A stretch of 64,000 nucleotides of DNA, taken from the NCBI GenBank assembly GCA_905221605.1, contig CAJNDS010002311.1, positions 27,501 through 91,500 on the forward strand, given 5' to 3'. The notes under the pieces were generated by a model that had not been told where the DNA came from, made no database searches, and saw only the letters and a list, made by a program, of their open reading frames with translations. This DNA is from Symbiodinium natans. Lineage: Eukaryota > Sar > Dinophyceae > Suessiales > Symbiodiniaceae. The position numbers and the translations under genes are program-made. Position 1 is the stretch's first letter. The number at the start of each line of letters is the position of its first letter. This document shows positions 19,422-29,894 of this stretch, one piece after another.

Positions 19422-19680
19422 CAGAGGAGGTCCTACTATGAGCATGCGTGAGGCCTTCTTGTCCAAGAGGTTCATCTGCGCGGGCGTGGTGTTGCGCGGG
19501 CAAAGATCGTGTGCTCGCATGGTTTGCGGTGCGCCTACAGGGCACGAAGAAACCTCCCCCCCACTTCCATGCCGATAGCAAGCATGCCCATTGAAAAAAT
19601 GTGCACAGGCATACCTTCATCTTAGTACAAGCGGGGTCTTGGGATAATTCGTGTGGGGGTTCTTCTCCCCCAAAACAACC
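19422..19680. other. GC-rich unique segment, possibly coding
   Basis: Two minus-strand frames stay open across 19440-19620, and codon third positions in one are strongly GC-biased, as in an exon. Nothing recognisable; could be a captured gene fragment. Confidence 0.2.
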
Positions 19681-19854
19681 CTAAACCCTAATACACCCTA
19701 AACCCAAAATCGAACCCGCTTTAACGGCGTAGGGTTTCGGGCGCTCCTTGAAGGGTGGTGGTTTCGCAGGCAGGGTTTGAGGAGTGTAGGGATTGAGAGC
19801 TTGAGGGTCCCTGATGGCACCCTAAGCTTAATCAGAACCCCCACAATATCCTAA

Positions 19855-19903
19855 AACCCTAAACCCTAAACCCTAAACCCTAAACCCTAAACCCTAAACC
19901 CGG
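19855..19903 (-). repeat. CCCTAAA block
   Basis: Seven near-perfect units. Confidence 0.94.
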
Positions 19904-20064
19904 ATACCTGGCAGCTGCCGCAGGCGCGCTGCGTTCTCGGCGTCGACGTTCTTGTTGAGGCAGTAAAGCTTCCTTGTGGTGAGGCGGGAAGTGGCCACCC
20001 CAAACCTGAAACCCTAAACCCTACCCTAAACCCTAAGCCCTAAACCCTAAACCCCCTACCTTAC

Positions 20065-20202
20065 TATCGAGACCTTAAGGGAGAGGGGTTCAAGGGGGGT
20101 ATGAAACCCCAGGTTTTCCAGTACTCCCCAAGGCTCCCTAAGCTTCCCTGAGGTTCCGTAGGTACCTATACCCCCCATGAACCCCCCTCCCTTGAGAACC
20201 CC
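20065..20202. mobile_element. Family E element
   Basis: Left AAGGGAGAGGGGTTCAAGGG and right CCCATGAACCCCCCTCCCTT pair as inverted ends. The centre CTCCCTAAGCTTCCCTGAGG is also partly palindromic. Same design at 56483-56608. Confidence 0.8.
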
Positions 20203-20214
20203 AGAACCTTTAGA

Positions 20215-20285
20215 CCACTCTAGGGGTATTTACGTGGCCCCTTAGTATGAGCCCCTAAAAAGGGGACCTTATATGCCACTCTGAG
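20215..20285. mobile_element. Possible family L fragment
   Basis: GTGGCCCCTTAGTATGAGCC resembles the family L left arm. No matching right end. Confidence 0.35.
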
Positions 20286-21042
20286 TGGCATGAGTGGCAG
20301 CCACTCATATGCCTCTCATATATACCCTGTTCAACCCAAGTGGGTGTCAAGGTGGCCCCGCAGTACGGAACGCGATTCCGCAAGGCGGCCATAGCGTAGT
20401 GGCCGCTCCCCACACGGAGATCCAGGATTGCGGTTGCACCAATTGCATGGCACAGCTCAGTCGCTACCACATCGCTAGACTCCTAGTAGAAAGCCGGCAC
20501 AAGAGATACCCTAGACCCTAAACCCTGAACCCTAAACCCTAAACCCTAAACCCGGCTTCTCCTTCTCCGCCGGCTTGTTCTGGGCAGGTCCTGCCTGGCA
20601 GTGGCCAGACTGACCGGGCCAATCATGTTGCCTCGTGTGATTTGGGCGGGCATCGTTGCACGTGGCCGAGGCATGACCTGCATCACATTTCAAGGCGGGC
20701 AGCCGTAAAACGGGGGAGATGTAGCTCAACCCCACTTCCCAAACGCCTAACCATAGATGCTTCAACATCTTTACTCGTCACAGGGCCTGGGCCCATCAGA
20801 TTAGCTACGGGCTCTTTGCAAGCTGCGCAGTTTAGGGTTTGGGGCTTAATATTAATGGGCTTAGGGTCACGGGTTCAGGGCTTTAGGGTTTACTGCAGGG
20901 TTCGGGGCTTACGATTCAGGGTCTGCAGGTTATTACTTGCGCCCCTTGCTGAAAGTACGCGCACCGCTTCTGAGCCCACGAAAGTCCAAACCCCAACAGC
21001 ACAGCTCCCCCCCAAAACCGCAAACCCCAAACCCTGCACGCG
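20286..21042. other. Unique DNA with CCCTAAA at 20510-20552
   Basis: The GC-rich piece at 20555-20830 is open in two directions (plus 20642-21058, minus 20532-20768) without recognisable protein. Degenerate TTTAGGG motifs at 20830-20930. Confidence 0.45.
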
Positions 21043-21158
21043 CTTGGTCGCCCAATAACCAAATTAGAATAAGGGTACCCGTTTTGGGGTTGGGTACTTT
21101 ATAAGGGAACACACAACCCAAGAAAAGGGGCAACGGCTACCACTGCTGCGCTACCAAG
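21043..21158. mobile_element. Family C element
   Basis: CTTGGTCGCCCAATAACCAA and CACTGCTGCGCTACCAAG are the inverted ends. Internal GGGTACCCGTTTTGGGGTTG and TTTATAAGGGAACACACAAC match the family. Confidence 0.85.
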
Positions 21159-21269
21159 CGCCTTAAACCCACAACCCTCACAACTGACTTCCGAGCTCCC
21201 CGGCTCTAAACCACATATACATACCGCAAACCCACCAAGTCCACTGAGAGCGCTGTCTGTGGAATCACC

Positions 21270-21306
21270 TGCCCCCCCCCCCCACCCCCCCACCCCCCCC
21301 AAAAAA
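21270..21306. repeat. C run ending in A run
   Basis: C-rich run broken by two A, then AAAAAA. Resembles the interior C/A run of family B without its ends. Confidence 0.8.
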
Positions 21307-21355
21307 CAAACTGTATGGTATTGAGGACGGGAATGAAGAACACGGCGAACCGCGC

Positions 21356-21412
21356 CTCTAAACCCTAAACCCTAAACCCTAAACCCTAACCCTAAACCCT
21401 AAACCCTAAACC
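21356..21412 (-). repeat. CCCTAAA block
   Basis: Eight units, one shortened. Confidence 0.94.
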
Positions 21413-21632
21413 AGGCGGCGTTGGAAGGATGCCATCTTTGGGCTGCGGTTTCACACCAACCTCAATGCATAAGGAGGCTTTCGGGTTTAGGGTTTAGGGT
21501 TTAGCGGCGGGGTGTAAGGGAGGGTTTCGGGTTTACGGCCTAGAGCACCTTTGAAGGGGCGCGATATTTGCTCTTGCAACACCAACCAGGTGCGCCTTAG
21601 AACAAGGGACTCAAAAGGGCACCTCTTAAGCA

Positions 21633-21756
21633 GGGGGGGGGGGGGGGGGGGGGGCTGGGTGTTCCCCTTATACTAACAATCCTCAATAGGATTGTAATTG
21701 GGGGGGTACGAGAATCCCTTTAAGGACTGGGACTAGAAGCGGGAACATCCAAAACA
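21633..21756. mobile_element. Poly-G run and family A element
   Basis: A G run of 22 bases precedes CTGGGTGTTCCCCTTATACT. The right end AGCGGGAACATCCAAAAC pairs with it. Decayed family A copy of about 100 bp. Confidence 0.75.
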
Positions 21757-21800
21757 ACCGGGGGGGGTGGGGGGGTCTTGAGGGCATCTTAGAAGCTAGA

Positions 21801-21907
21801 TCCAGGACAGCCTAGGAATAGAAAGGGTGCCCCTTTTTGGTTTTAAAGGGGGGAATAAGGGAACCCCCAACCCTAAAACACGGAAATAAGGGCCTTCTCC
21901 GGGTCCC
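21801..21907. mobile_element. Family G element
   Basis: CCAGGACAGCCTAGGAATAG, GGGTGCCCCTTTTTGG and GGGCCTTCTCCGGGTCC match copies at 25122, 39455 and 40084. Terminal GACCCAAGAGTA/TACTCCGGGTC-type inverted repeats are degraded here. Confidence 0.75.
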
Positions 21908-21908
21908 A

Positions 21909-22201
21909 GCCCTAAACCCTAAACCCTAAACCCTAAACCCTAAACCCTAAACCCTAAACCCTAAACCCTAAACCCTAAACCCTAAACCTCAAAAAAGGAA
22001 AATCTTAGAAGGTACTTCAAACCCGAGGGCCGAGTCCGGACATTGAGCTTGCTCCCGGGCCTCAACTTTTTCGGCCCCCCGGCCTAAACGGTGCGGCAAG
22101 AGAACGGTCGGGGCAGCGGTTTAGGGTTTAGGGTTTAGGGTTTAGGGTTTAGGGTTTAGGGTTTAGGGTTTAGGGTTTAGGGTTTAGGGTTTAGGGTTTA
22201 G
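21909..22201. repeat. CCCTAAA block, 131 bp unique, TTTAGGG block
   Basis: About 78 bp of CCCTAAA (21909-21986) and about 84 bp of TTTAGGG (22118-22201) face outward around a GC-rich 131 bp piece. Starts directly at the end of a family G element. Confidence 0.9.
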
Positions 22202-22909
22202 GAGGACAAATATTAAACTATTTTGTTGCCCGGACCTGCAGTGCTAGAATGCTAGAACTGCTCGATCACCAAGAACAAAGTAGTACTATAGAAGGAAAGG
22301 ACTACACCTTAGGTCATATGAAGATAACAAAACTGTTTCGCAATGAATGGAGGGGAGTTGGGCTGGCATGGGATTGGGCTCGCTAGGCCATATATAGGGG
22401 CCTGAATAGTGAGAATAGGGTTTTGGGGGGGTTATTATGGTATAGTTACAAAGGGACCCTAAGGGAATACTGTTAGCAATTATTCCGACCCCTCTAAAAA
22501 ATTACTCCCGACCCACAGCTACCCCTTGGCCCAGGGCGATCTTCAGGCCGAGGGGCGTGACATTTTGCGAGCATTGCTCGCGCAGCATCGGACACGTGCC
22601 CGACCCTCAACCTCAACTTCTTCGCTCTTCATCGGGTGTCGGGTATGAGTAAGATCTTGGGGTTGAGGGATGTGGTTTCAGGGTTTCGGGCGCAGACAGG
22701 CCCTAAGCTTGTTCAGCACATTCAAAGCTTTGCGCCAATGCTTGAAACAATGTTTGACTGCATGCGACCCAGCAGCTCGTTGAGGACCTGCGCCAAAAGG
22801 ACTCTTCTTGAATAGGAACTAGGTACCCTTATGGAATCCTTAAGCCTTAAATGGGAGGATATAAGGTGCCCCATAGCAAAATGGCGGGGGGGCTCTAACA
22901 ATATCAGAA
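22202..22909. other. Unique segment
   Basis: 22390-22505 contains a CCATATATAGGGGCCTGAAT...TATTCCGACCCC pattern resembling 3092-3170 and 49655-49745, a candidate further element family. No gene recognised. Confidence 0.45.
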
Positions 22910-23012
22910 CTACTATTTGCTTAAGAATCCCAAGAAACAAATATTCTAATCACTATTGCCCTTATAAGGAAAACGTTTTCCATTATTTGCTGGGTTCTGA
23001 AGCAAATAGTAG
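22910..23012. mobile_element. Family B MITE, intact
   Basis: CTACTATTTGCTTAAGAATC and TTCTGAAGCAAATAGTAG are terminal inverted repeats; interior ATTGCCCTTATAAGGAAAAC is the family motif. A short plus-strand frame overlapping it is incidental. Confidence 0.9.
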
Positions 23013-23124
23013 AGCACAGGCAGTTCTACGATGGCAAGGAGTGCCACATCACAGCAACCATTCCCTCTCAGATCCTTTGCTGTGGATCATTCTGGTGGCC
23101 CATGCTGGAGATCTAGTCCCTAGC

Positions 23125-23251
23125 ATACAAGGAGGGGCCCCCTTGCTATAGTAACTATAATTAAGGGACTTATAACCTAAGTCAGGATCCCTAGAACCCA
23201 ATTTAGGGTTCTTAAACTTCTGCTTATAACTAGGGGGGCCCCTCCTTGTAT
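23125..23251. mobile_element. Family F element, best terminal repeats
   Basis: ATACAAGGAGGGGCCCCC and GGGGGCCCCTCCTTGTAT are perfectly inverted 18 bp ends, 127 bp apart. The interior contains AATTAAGGGACTTATAACC. Diverged copies at 38723, 45970, 48656 and 56988. Confidence 0.9.
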
Positions 23252-23403
23252 TTCCTAACCTCTAAACCCTAAACTCTAAACCCTGTACCCTACACCTCTG
23301 TTCATGCTGACATCCAGTCCTTGCCAAATTCGCGGTCGGATGCTTGCCGCACCGTCTGGCATAGAAGCACGGTGCCCTCGTCCAAGCCAGCCTCCCAGAC
23401 ACT

Positions 23404-23609
23404 CAGGGTTTAGGGTTTAGGGTTTAGGGTTTAGGGTTTAGGGTTTAGGGTTTAGGGTTTAGGGTTTAGGGTTTAGGGTTTAGGGTTTAGGGTTTAGGGC
23501 TCCCTAAACCCTAAACCCTAAACCCTAAACCCTAAACCCTAAACCCTAAACCCTAAACCCTAAACCCTAAACCCTAAACCCTAAACCCTAAACCCTAAAC
23601 CCTAAACCC
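23404..23609. repeat. Head-to-head telomeric junction (TTTAGGG into CCCTAAA)
   Basis: About 97 bp of perfect TTTAGGG runs straight into about 108 bp of perfect CCCTAAA; the joint reads TTTAGGGCTCCCTAAA at about 23494-23509. Only one or two non-telomeric bases separate the arrays. This is the structure left by end-to-end joining of two telomeres. Confidence 0.95.
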
Positions 23610-23780
23610 TTCGACTGCAAGACGAAGAATTCTACGAGTCTCAGCTCCTGAACTGTACACTGCGCATGAGCACACCTGAAGACTGTGAACCCGAATTAAA
23701 CCCTTAACCCTGTCTTCTAGCTATGAACGGGTTGTAAGGGGCCTATTTTCGTCAAAATCAGCATTTGGTAGGGTGGTTGA

Positions 23781-23894
23781 ACTGGGTAGCCCAGGAACCA
23801 TATTCTCTTCAGGGCAGCCTTTTCTGGGTTGGTTACCGTATAAGGGAACCCGCCACCAACAAAAACGGGCAAAGGGTACCACTGGGCTACCAAG
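23781..23894. mobile_element. Family C element
   Basis: ACTGGGTAGCCCAGGAACCA and ACCACTGGGCTACCAAGT pair as ends; interior GGGTTGGTTACCGTATAAGG is the family motif. No telomeric insertion. Confidence 0.88.
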
Positions 23895-23911
23895 TCGCGG
23901 TACATGACCCT

Positions 23912-24017
23912 AAACCTTATAAACCCTAAACCCTAAACCCTAAACCCTAAACCCTAAACCCTAAACCCGAAACCCTAAACCCTAAACCCTAAACCCCTAA
24001 ACCCCTAAACCCTAACC
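23912..24017 (-). repeat. CCCTAAA block
   Basis: About 14 units; CCCCTAAA variants at the right end. Confidence 0.94.
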
Positions 24018-24107
24018 TTCGGCCTGCCTTTCTCCAAGCGGCAGACGCGAAGCAGAACTTCCGCGCAACCTGCCCCCGCTCCTGGGCACGTTGAGGCCAC
24101 CAAAGAG

Positions 24108-24149
24108 GGTTAGGGTTTAGGGTTTAGGGTTTAGGGTTTAGGGTTTAGG
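24108..24149 (+). repeat. Short TTTAGGG block
   Basis: Six units, outward-facing relative to the block at 23912 across a GC-rich 90 bp piece. Confidence 0.93.
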
Positions 24150-25121
24150 CTCACCTGCCCTACTTCGTCGCTCCCAAACCCTAAACCCTAAACCCCAAGC
24201 CCTAAACTCCATAAAGCCCAGGCCAGGAAGCCCTAAAAACTTGTCCGGCCTTCGAGCATCTGCCCTCTTGGATGCTACGCAAGGCCCGTGAAAACACACG
24301 CCTTGGGTTTTGGGCTTCCTTTCTGCAATCGCACAAGACAGGGTGCCCTTAAACGACAATTGCCAACTCCACTTGACGGACTTCTTCTAGGACAAATCAG
24401 CTCAATTCAGAGCCCATCTTCTCACAACTGCAGGACCCCTACACTTGGAAAATTCGCAACCTCAAAAGGCCTGAACCTGAAACCTCAAAACACTCCATTC
24501 CCTGCCTGCACCGGCGGCAGCTGTAGAAAATCACCACAGAAAAGCACCTACAAACAAGACTCGCGGTTGGTGTGCCCTCATCGCAGGGTTTGAGGTTTCT
24601 GCCCGGAATGGCATGTTACGCTACCCTAAACCGCAAACCCTCGGACTTCAGCCTCGGGATCGGTTGGAGGGCTGAACCTACAAGATCTGGGAAATCTATG
24701 GTGGAATGGGTTTCTGATGCATGCCACGCGGCTACAGCTTAGCCTGATTCCACCCTACTCTTAAACCCTATAAGCCCTAAACCCTAACCGAACCCTTGCA
24801 GCGTCGCAACAGCAAAAGCGAAACGGGCCCCGCAGCAGCAGCCGACAACACATGCACCCTGCAGCAAGAGGAAAAATCGCTGCCTGCATGCCTAAATAGC
24901 TTACCCTCGCCGAGATAATCCTGAACCCGGACTCCCAACCCAGAAACCACAACCCTGGAACCATGAGTAGTAGGGCTTAGGGTTTAGGGTTTAGGGGTTG
25001 GGGTTCAGGGTTTAGGGTGAGCCCTATAAGCCCTACAACCCTCAAGCCCCAAGCCCTGAACCTACAACCCCCCGAAGCCCTGAACTCTACACAAGCCTGC
25101 AGAACCCCAAAACCTTATTCT
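24150..25121. other. Unique DNA with a few telomeric motifs
   Basis: Short CCCTAAA near 24176-24205 and 24764-24790, TTTAGGG near 24973-25015. Frame 24288-24593 (+, 101 codons, non-ATG or weak start) shows no recognisable domain. Confidence 0.4.
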
Positions 25122-25268
25122 AGACCCAAGAGTAGCCTAGGAATAGAAAGGGGTTAGGATTTAGTCTTAGGGCTTAGGGCTAGGAAGAAACAAAGGGTGC
25201 ACTTTATGGTTTCAAGGGGCTTGAAAGAGAACCTAAACTCTAAAGAAGAGAAGAAGGGCCTGGGTCCG
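25122..25268. mobile_element. Family G element with telomeric-like insertion
   Basis: AGACCCAAGAGTAGCCTAGG at the left, TTTATGGTTTCAAGGGGCTT inside and GGGCCTGGGTCCG at the right. About 35 bp of TTAGGATTTAG/CTTAGGG sequence interrupts it at about 25154-25187. Confidence 0.78.
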
Positions 25269-25309
25269 AGTATTTATACACATTTCCAGCCTAACGGCCC
25301 AAACCCCCA

Positions 25310-25418
25310 AAGCCCAAACCCTGAACCCTGCCCCCCGCCCCAAACCCCAAACCCCAAATCCCAAACCCCAAACCCCAAACCCCAAACCCTAAACCCCAAA
25401 CCCCAAACCCTAAACCCC
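25310..25418 (-). repeat. CCCCAAA-rich block
   Basis: CCCCAAA and CCCTAAA alternate, so translated frames read as repeating G-L-G-F-R-V and should not be called genes. Confidence 0.9.
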
Positions 25419-25499
25419 TTGCCTGCAGTCCACCGAAGGCAGCGGGCTTCTTCCGGATGTCGCAGGCAACGGCGCACAGCAGCCTTTTTAGGCTTAGGG

Positions 25500-25595
25500 C
25501 GGTTTAGGGTTTAGGGTTTAGGGTTTAGGGTTTAGGGTTTAGGGTTTAGGGTTTAGGGTTTAGGGTTTAGGGTTTAGGGTTTAGGGTTTAGGGTT
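25500..25595 (+). repeat. TTTAGGG block
   Basis: About 13 perfect units. Confidence 0.96.
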
Positions 25596-25710
25596 GAGGC
25601 TGTCGTGTAGGTTCCTTTTTGAGGTTTCGAGGGTGTGGAGGCTTAGCTGGTGAAAGGGTGAAGGGGTCTTAAAGGGGTTCGGGAGGTTTCCGTTGGTGGT
25701 GCGGGTTCTT

Positions 25711-25840
25711 GAGCTCGGCAAGCAGTCTGGCATCAAACTATCGAGCCTTCAATCTTGGCCCATCCACCCTTACCAAGGAGTTCGGTTGGCACGCGATAAG
25801 CTGCGACAAGCGCGTGCTGATTGCCTGGGGCGTCCTGCTA
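25711..25840 (+). other. Coding-like unique segment (possible exon fragment)
   Basis: One plus-strand frame stays open for all 43 codons up to the next telomeric block and begins ELGKQSGIKL. It has no ATG. It may be an exon piece trapped between telomeric blocks; not recognised. Confidence 0.25.
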
Positions 25841-25935
25841 ACCCTAAACCCTAAACCCTAAACCCTAAAGCCTAAACCCTAAACCCTAAACCCTAAACCC
25901 TAAACCCTAAACCCTAAACCTAAACCCTAAACCCT
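25839..25935 (-). repeat. CCCTAAA block
   Basis: About 13 units including one CCTAAAG variant. Confidence 0.95.
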
Positions 25936-26069
25936 TTGGTGGATAGGGGCCCAAGGAGATCGACTGAAAGAGCGAACGACGTGGGCGACTGCACTCGCCT
26001 GTGCTAGAGCCCCACTGCTGACCCCAAGAAACAGGCTCGGCAATCCCCTTCTGTAAGGGAGATGCCGGG

Positions 26070-26346
26070 GGAGTTTAGGGTTTAGGGTCTAGGGCTTTAG
26101 GCTTTGGTGGTTTAGGGTTTAGGGTTTAGGGTGTAGGGTTTGGGGTTTGGGGTTTGGGGTTTAGGGTTTAGGTTGGGGTTTAGAATGGGTTACGCCGGAC
26201 CAAGAAAATTGTCGGCTTGGGGTTCAGGGCTGGCTTGGACAAGGGAGAGGATGAACGCACATCAGAGGGTTTAGGGTTTAGGCTTTAGGGTTTTAGGGTT
26301 TAGGGGTTTAGGGTTTAGGGTTTAGGGTTTAGGGTTTAGGGTTTAG
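26070..26346 (+). repeat. Two TTTAGGG blocks
   Basis: Degenerate block at about 26073-26180 with GGGGTTT variants, then TTTAGGG at about 26266-26346 followed by a short CA run. Confidence 0.88.
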
Positions 26347-26467
26347 GGATACACACACACACATCACCCCAATGTGGACGCTCATGCAGAGAATTACACA
26401 TCATTCGAGAGAATGTACAGCACCAGACACGGGTGGATGCCACTTATTGTTCTCAGCAGTATAACAG

Positions 26468-26585
26468 GTAATTGCTTAAGAACCCCCCCCCCAAAAAAAA
26501 AAAGAAAACGATTTTCCCTTGTAAGGGTAATATGGGGATTGTCATTTTTGTTTTTAATCTGTTGGGGTTCTTAAGCAAATAGTAG
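26468..26585. mobile_element. Family B MITE, probably within family A
   Basis: AATTGCTTAAGAACCCCCCC and GGGGTTCTTAAGCAAATAGT are the ends. AGTATAACAGG before it and TAAGGGGGGCCATCCCAGG after it resemble family A interior and right end, suggesting a third B-in-A nesting. Confidence 0.78.
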
Positions 26586-26599
26586 ATAAGGGGGGCCAT

Positions 26600-27985
26600 C
26601 CCAGGGTCGAGGGATTAATTATGGTTGTTTAGGGTGTCGGGCTTACCCGCCAACCCAAAAAATCTACTGGAGACTTGCCGAATGAATTCTTTCTGGCAAC
26701 TCCAGTAGCTCGCCATCGATCATGGAGATCTCATCCTATTCAGGTTTAGGTTTGAGGGGTGTAGGGTCTAGGGTCTAGGGTTTAGGTTTCTTCAGCTGCA
26801 AGGATGGACACGGTCTTTCTACACATTTGCGGGGGGTTAGAGCTTAGGGTTTAGGGTGTACGTAGGAACGTAGCTACCCTGAGAACTGAGCACCTGGATG
26901 TCTATGATGAGGAAGCTGGCAGGGAACAACGACGAAGATCTTGAGAGCGGAAAGAAACCAGAATAGTTCTGGTAGGGTGGCTGCATATACTTCTACAGAG
27001 GGTTCGAGGAATAGAGGTTCCATGATCGCATATTCAGGGTTCGTTTCCCTAAAATGCTCCCTAGCTGGGTCAGACTATAAATCGCAAACCCTAAATCCTG
27101 GACTCTAAGCCCTAACCACGAACCATAAGCCCTAAGTCCGTAGACCTTAAGCCTCACAGCCCAGTCTGGGGCTTTTATAATGCTGCTTAGTAACTTGGGG
27201 CCCCTACTTGTAGGGCTTGGGACTAAGACAAACCCGAAGCCAAACCGGAACACCCTGACCCATTTTGATGAGCCTCCTATAGCAGCAGAGCCTTTGAAGG
27301 TTAGCAGGGTTTAGCATCTAGGGCTTAGGGCTGGTGCGTCTGGGGCAGTCCGGGGTTTAAGCTTTAGGGTTTTACCCGAACCCTCGGCTACCCTCTATAT
27401 CATGCCGTAAGCACCTGCGATGTTTGAAAGCAGTTGAATCCGCGCTTAAGGTAGCTTGGGGCGCGGTCTTGATAGGCTTGAAGTTTTAGGGTTTTCGAGC
27501 TTGCTCAAAGGAGCAGGACACGAAGCTACAACCCTCAAAGCCTCAAGCACCTTCCCAGTCTGCCAAGGTTCGACAACCAGCACTTTGGTGTTCTTCCATC
27601 GTTGCACTGCTCCAGAATTCTTTCGAACCTGCTCTTGGGGCTGGGTTTAGGGCTTAGGTTTTCAAGGTTCAGGGTGAAGGCTCTACTAGGAAGAGAAGCC
27701 CGACTGAGCCATGTCTTCCAGAACGCATCTACCTCTACCACCCCGCCGCCCCCACCCCCGCCCACAAAAAGCCCACAAAAAAAGCAAAAACAATGAACAA
27801 ATTGGCTTAGGGCTCCAAACCCCCTAGGCCCCAACATGCCCCAACTTCCAACAACCCTGCAAGAGATTGCTAAAGGTACCCGAGCCGATGTGGGTTTGTG
27901 GCCCTTACAGTTGGCTCAGGTGGCTGGCGGGGAGGATCTCAACCAGGGTCACTGCTTCCTCTTTTAAGCTTCAGGGTACGCATAA
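26600..27985. other. Unique DNA, few telomeric motifs
   Basis: Short TTTAGGG patches near 26765-26790 and 26845-26858. 27165-27215 (GGGGCTTTTATAATG...GGGGCCCCTACTTGTAGGGC) resembles a family F end. Frames at 26993-27253 (-), 27456-27650 (+) and 27535-27837 (-) overlap or are low complexity; none is recognised. Confidence 0.4.
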
Positions 27986-28096
27986 ACTTAGTAGCCCAGC
28001 AACGATATTACAATAAGGGCACCCTCATTTTTGGTTGGTTACTTTATAAGGGGAACCAGAACCAAAAACAGGGTAAAGGGTACAAATGGTACCAAG
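27986..28096. mobile_element. Family C element
   Basis: ACTTAGTAGCCCAGCAACGA is the left end; TTGGTTGGTTACTTTATAAG and GGTAAAGGGTAC are family motifs. The right end AATGGTACCAAGT is decayed. Confidence 0.8.
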
Positions 28097-28106
28097 TGAA
28101 TGATAC

Positions 28107-28127
28107 CCCCCCCCCCCCCCCCCCCCA
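28107..28127. repeat. Poly-C run
   Basis: Uninterrupted run of about 19-20 C. Confidence 0.9.
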
Positions 28128-29054
28128 TGGAAGCACCGCCTCCGCCACAGACCTGTGCCATGATACTCTCATACTCATACTCCGTCCCTTCTCTTGGGTA
28201 CGCTAACTTCCTGCTTCCTTTTAGGTAGGCCATGAAATCCTAAAACCCTGAACCCTAAACCCTGGTTTTGCGGAGTCCTTGACTTCGGCCGAAGTGGAGA
28301 CAAAGGGTCCAGGGCTTACAGGCTTTCGGCTTCAGGGCTTAGGGTGTAGGGTTCATGTGAGAGCTTCCGAATTGGAGGCCCATTTTGGGTGTTTCCATAG
28401 CACGGAGTGTAGTATTGCGGGGTGTATCAGGAGGCTCCTAATGTCAACTTTCATCTGCCTGAAGGAAGCATCAGAAAGACACCAAGCAATAAAACCTAAA
28501 CCCTAAACCCTAATCCCTAAACCGTAAACCCTCAGCCCTCAGCCCTAAGATTGAATTCTGACCTTTTCGGTCGGCGCTGCTGGGTGATCCCAAGCCCCCA
28601 AAAATCCCGGGCGGCAAGGCTTCGGTTGCTTAGGGTTGGGGGTAGGGCTCAGGGTAGGTTTTAGGGTTTCGGATTTGTTTTAAGGCAAACGGCACGCCCC
28701 CCCACCCCACCCCCCCCCCCCACCCCCTCAGTAGGGTGAATGATCTGGCACTTTAAGGTAGGTCCCCTATTTACAAGGAACCATCAATCACCAAAGCCCT
28801 GTCTTTGACCCTAAACCCCAAACTCGAAACCCTAAACCCTAAAACCCAAAACCCTAAACACTAAAACCCTAAAACCAAAACCCTAAACCCTGAAACCCTA
28901 AACCCTAAACCCTGAATCCCAGGAGACCAGCCTGCTGCAAGGTCTTCGCGAGAGGATCCTTCCCAACGCCGATCCCCGCGAAGCTGTGGATGGTTTGACC
29001 ACCGAGGTGCCTGGCAAGCCACACTCTACGGCAAGCCACACCCCCCCCCCTGCG
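28128..29054. other. Unique DNA with CCCTAAA patches
   Basis: Patches at about 28232-28262, 28492-28545 and 28807-28920, and a C-rich run at about 28697-28730. No gene recognised. Confidence 0.5.
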
Positions 29055-29166
29055 AGCCCTAAACCCTAAACCCTAAACCCTAAACCCTAAACCCTGAACC
29101 CTGAACCCTAAACCCCCCCAAAAAAAGACCTAAACCCTACAAACCAGACCTAAACCCTAAACCCCA
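29055..29166 (-). repeat. CCCTAAA block
   Basis: Perfect units then CCCTGAA, broken by a C/A run near 29114-29126. Confidence 0.9.
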
Positions 29167-29294
29167 AGCTGCTCGACCCACCCCAGACCCGACAAACCCT
29201 ACATAAACACATCTTAAACACCCCAAAATCGGGGGATTGATCAGGGGCCTGATCTCTCCGCTTGAGAGGTGAGGTCTTACAGTTTAAGATCTCG

Positions 29295-29400
29295 GGAAGC
29301 TTTGGGGTTTAGGGGTTTGAGGTTTAGGGTGTAGGGGTTTAGGGTTTAGGATTGACGGTTTAGGGATATAGGGTTTTAGAGTTAAGGCATCTAGGAGTTA
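29295..29400 (+). repeat. Degenerate TTTAGGG patches
   Basis: TTTAGGGG, TGTAGGGG and TTTAGGAT variants. Confidence 0.8.
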
Positions 29401-29534
29401 GAGTGCAGCCTGTGGTAGCTAGACGTTCCTTAGGGGTTGCTTGTGCATGGAACCTCGTAGATAGCCCTAAATGCCGATCCGAGTACCCAGCGCGCCAGCC
29501 CACCCTTTCATTGAAACAGCTTCTCGATTCAGCA

Positions 29535-29695
29535 GTAAACCCTAAACCCTAAACCCTAAACCCTAAACCCTAAATTCTAAACCCCTAACCCCTAAACCCC
29601 TAACCCCTAAACCCCTAAACCCCTAAACCCCTAACCCCTAACCCCTCAACCCTAAACCTTAAACATTACCCGCCCCCCCCCCCCCCCCCCACCCT
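29535..29695 (-). repeat. CCCTAAA/CCCCTAA block ending in poly-C
   Basis: Four canonical units, then CCCCTAA and CCCCTAAA variants. A C run of about 18 follows at 29673-29690. Confidence 0.93.
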
Positions 29696-29844
29696 ACCAT
29701 AGGTTTACTTCGGATCCGCCAATTTCATGTGGGTTCAGCCAAGAGGCGCTGCAGCGATGCCCGTAGAGGCCGTCACGGCCACCTGCACTACCAAGAAGCT
29801 CAAAGCAAACCCTAAACCCTAAACCCTAAACCGTCTCTTTAATG

Positions 29845-29893
29845 AAAATACATATATATATATATCTTTATACATATATATATATACATATAC
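29845..29893. repeat. (TA)n microsatellite
   Basis: CATATATATATAT and ATACATATATATATATACAT separated by a few bases. Confidence 0.9.
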
Positions 29894-29894
29894 C

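Noticed and set aside
22831-23151. 106-codon plus-strand frame
   Set aside because: It runs through a family B MITE and into a family F element, so it cannot be an ancient coding sequence.
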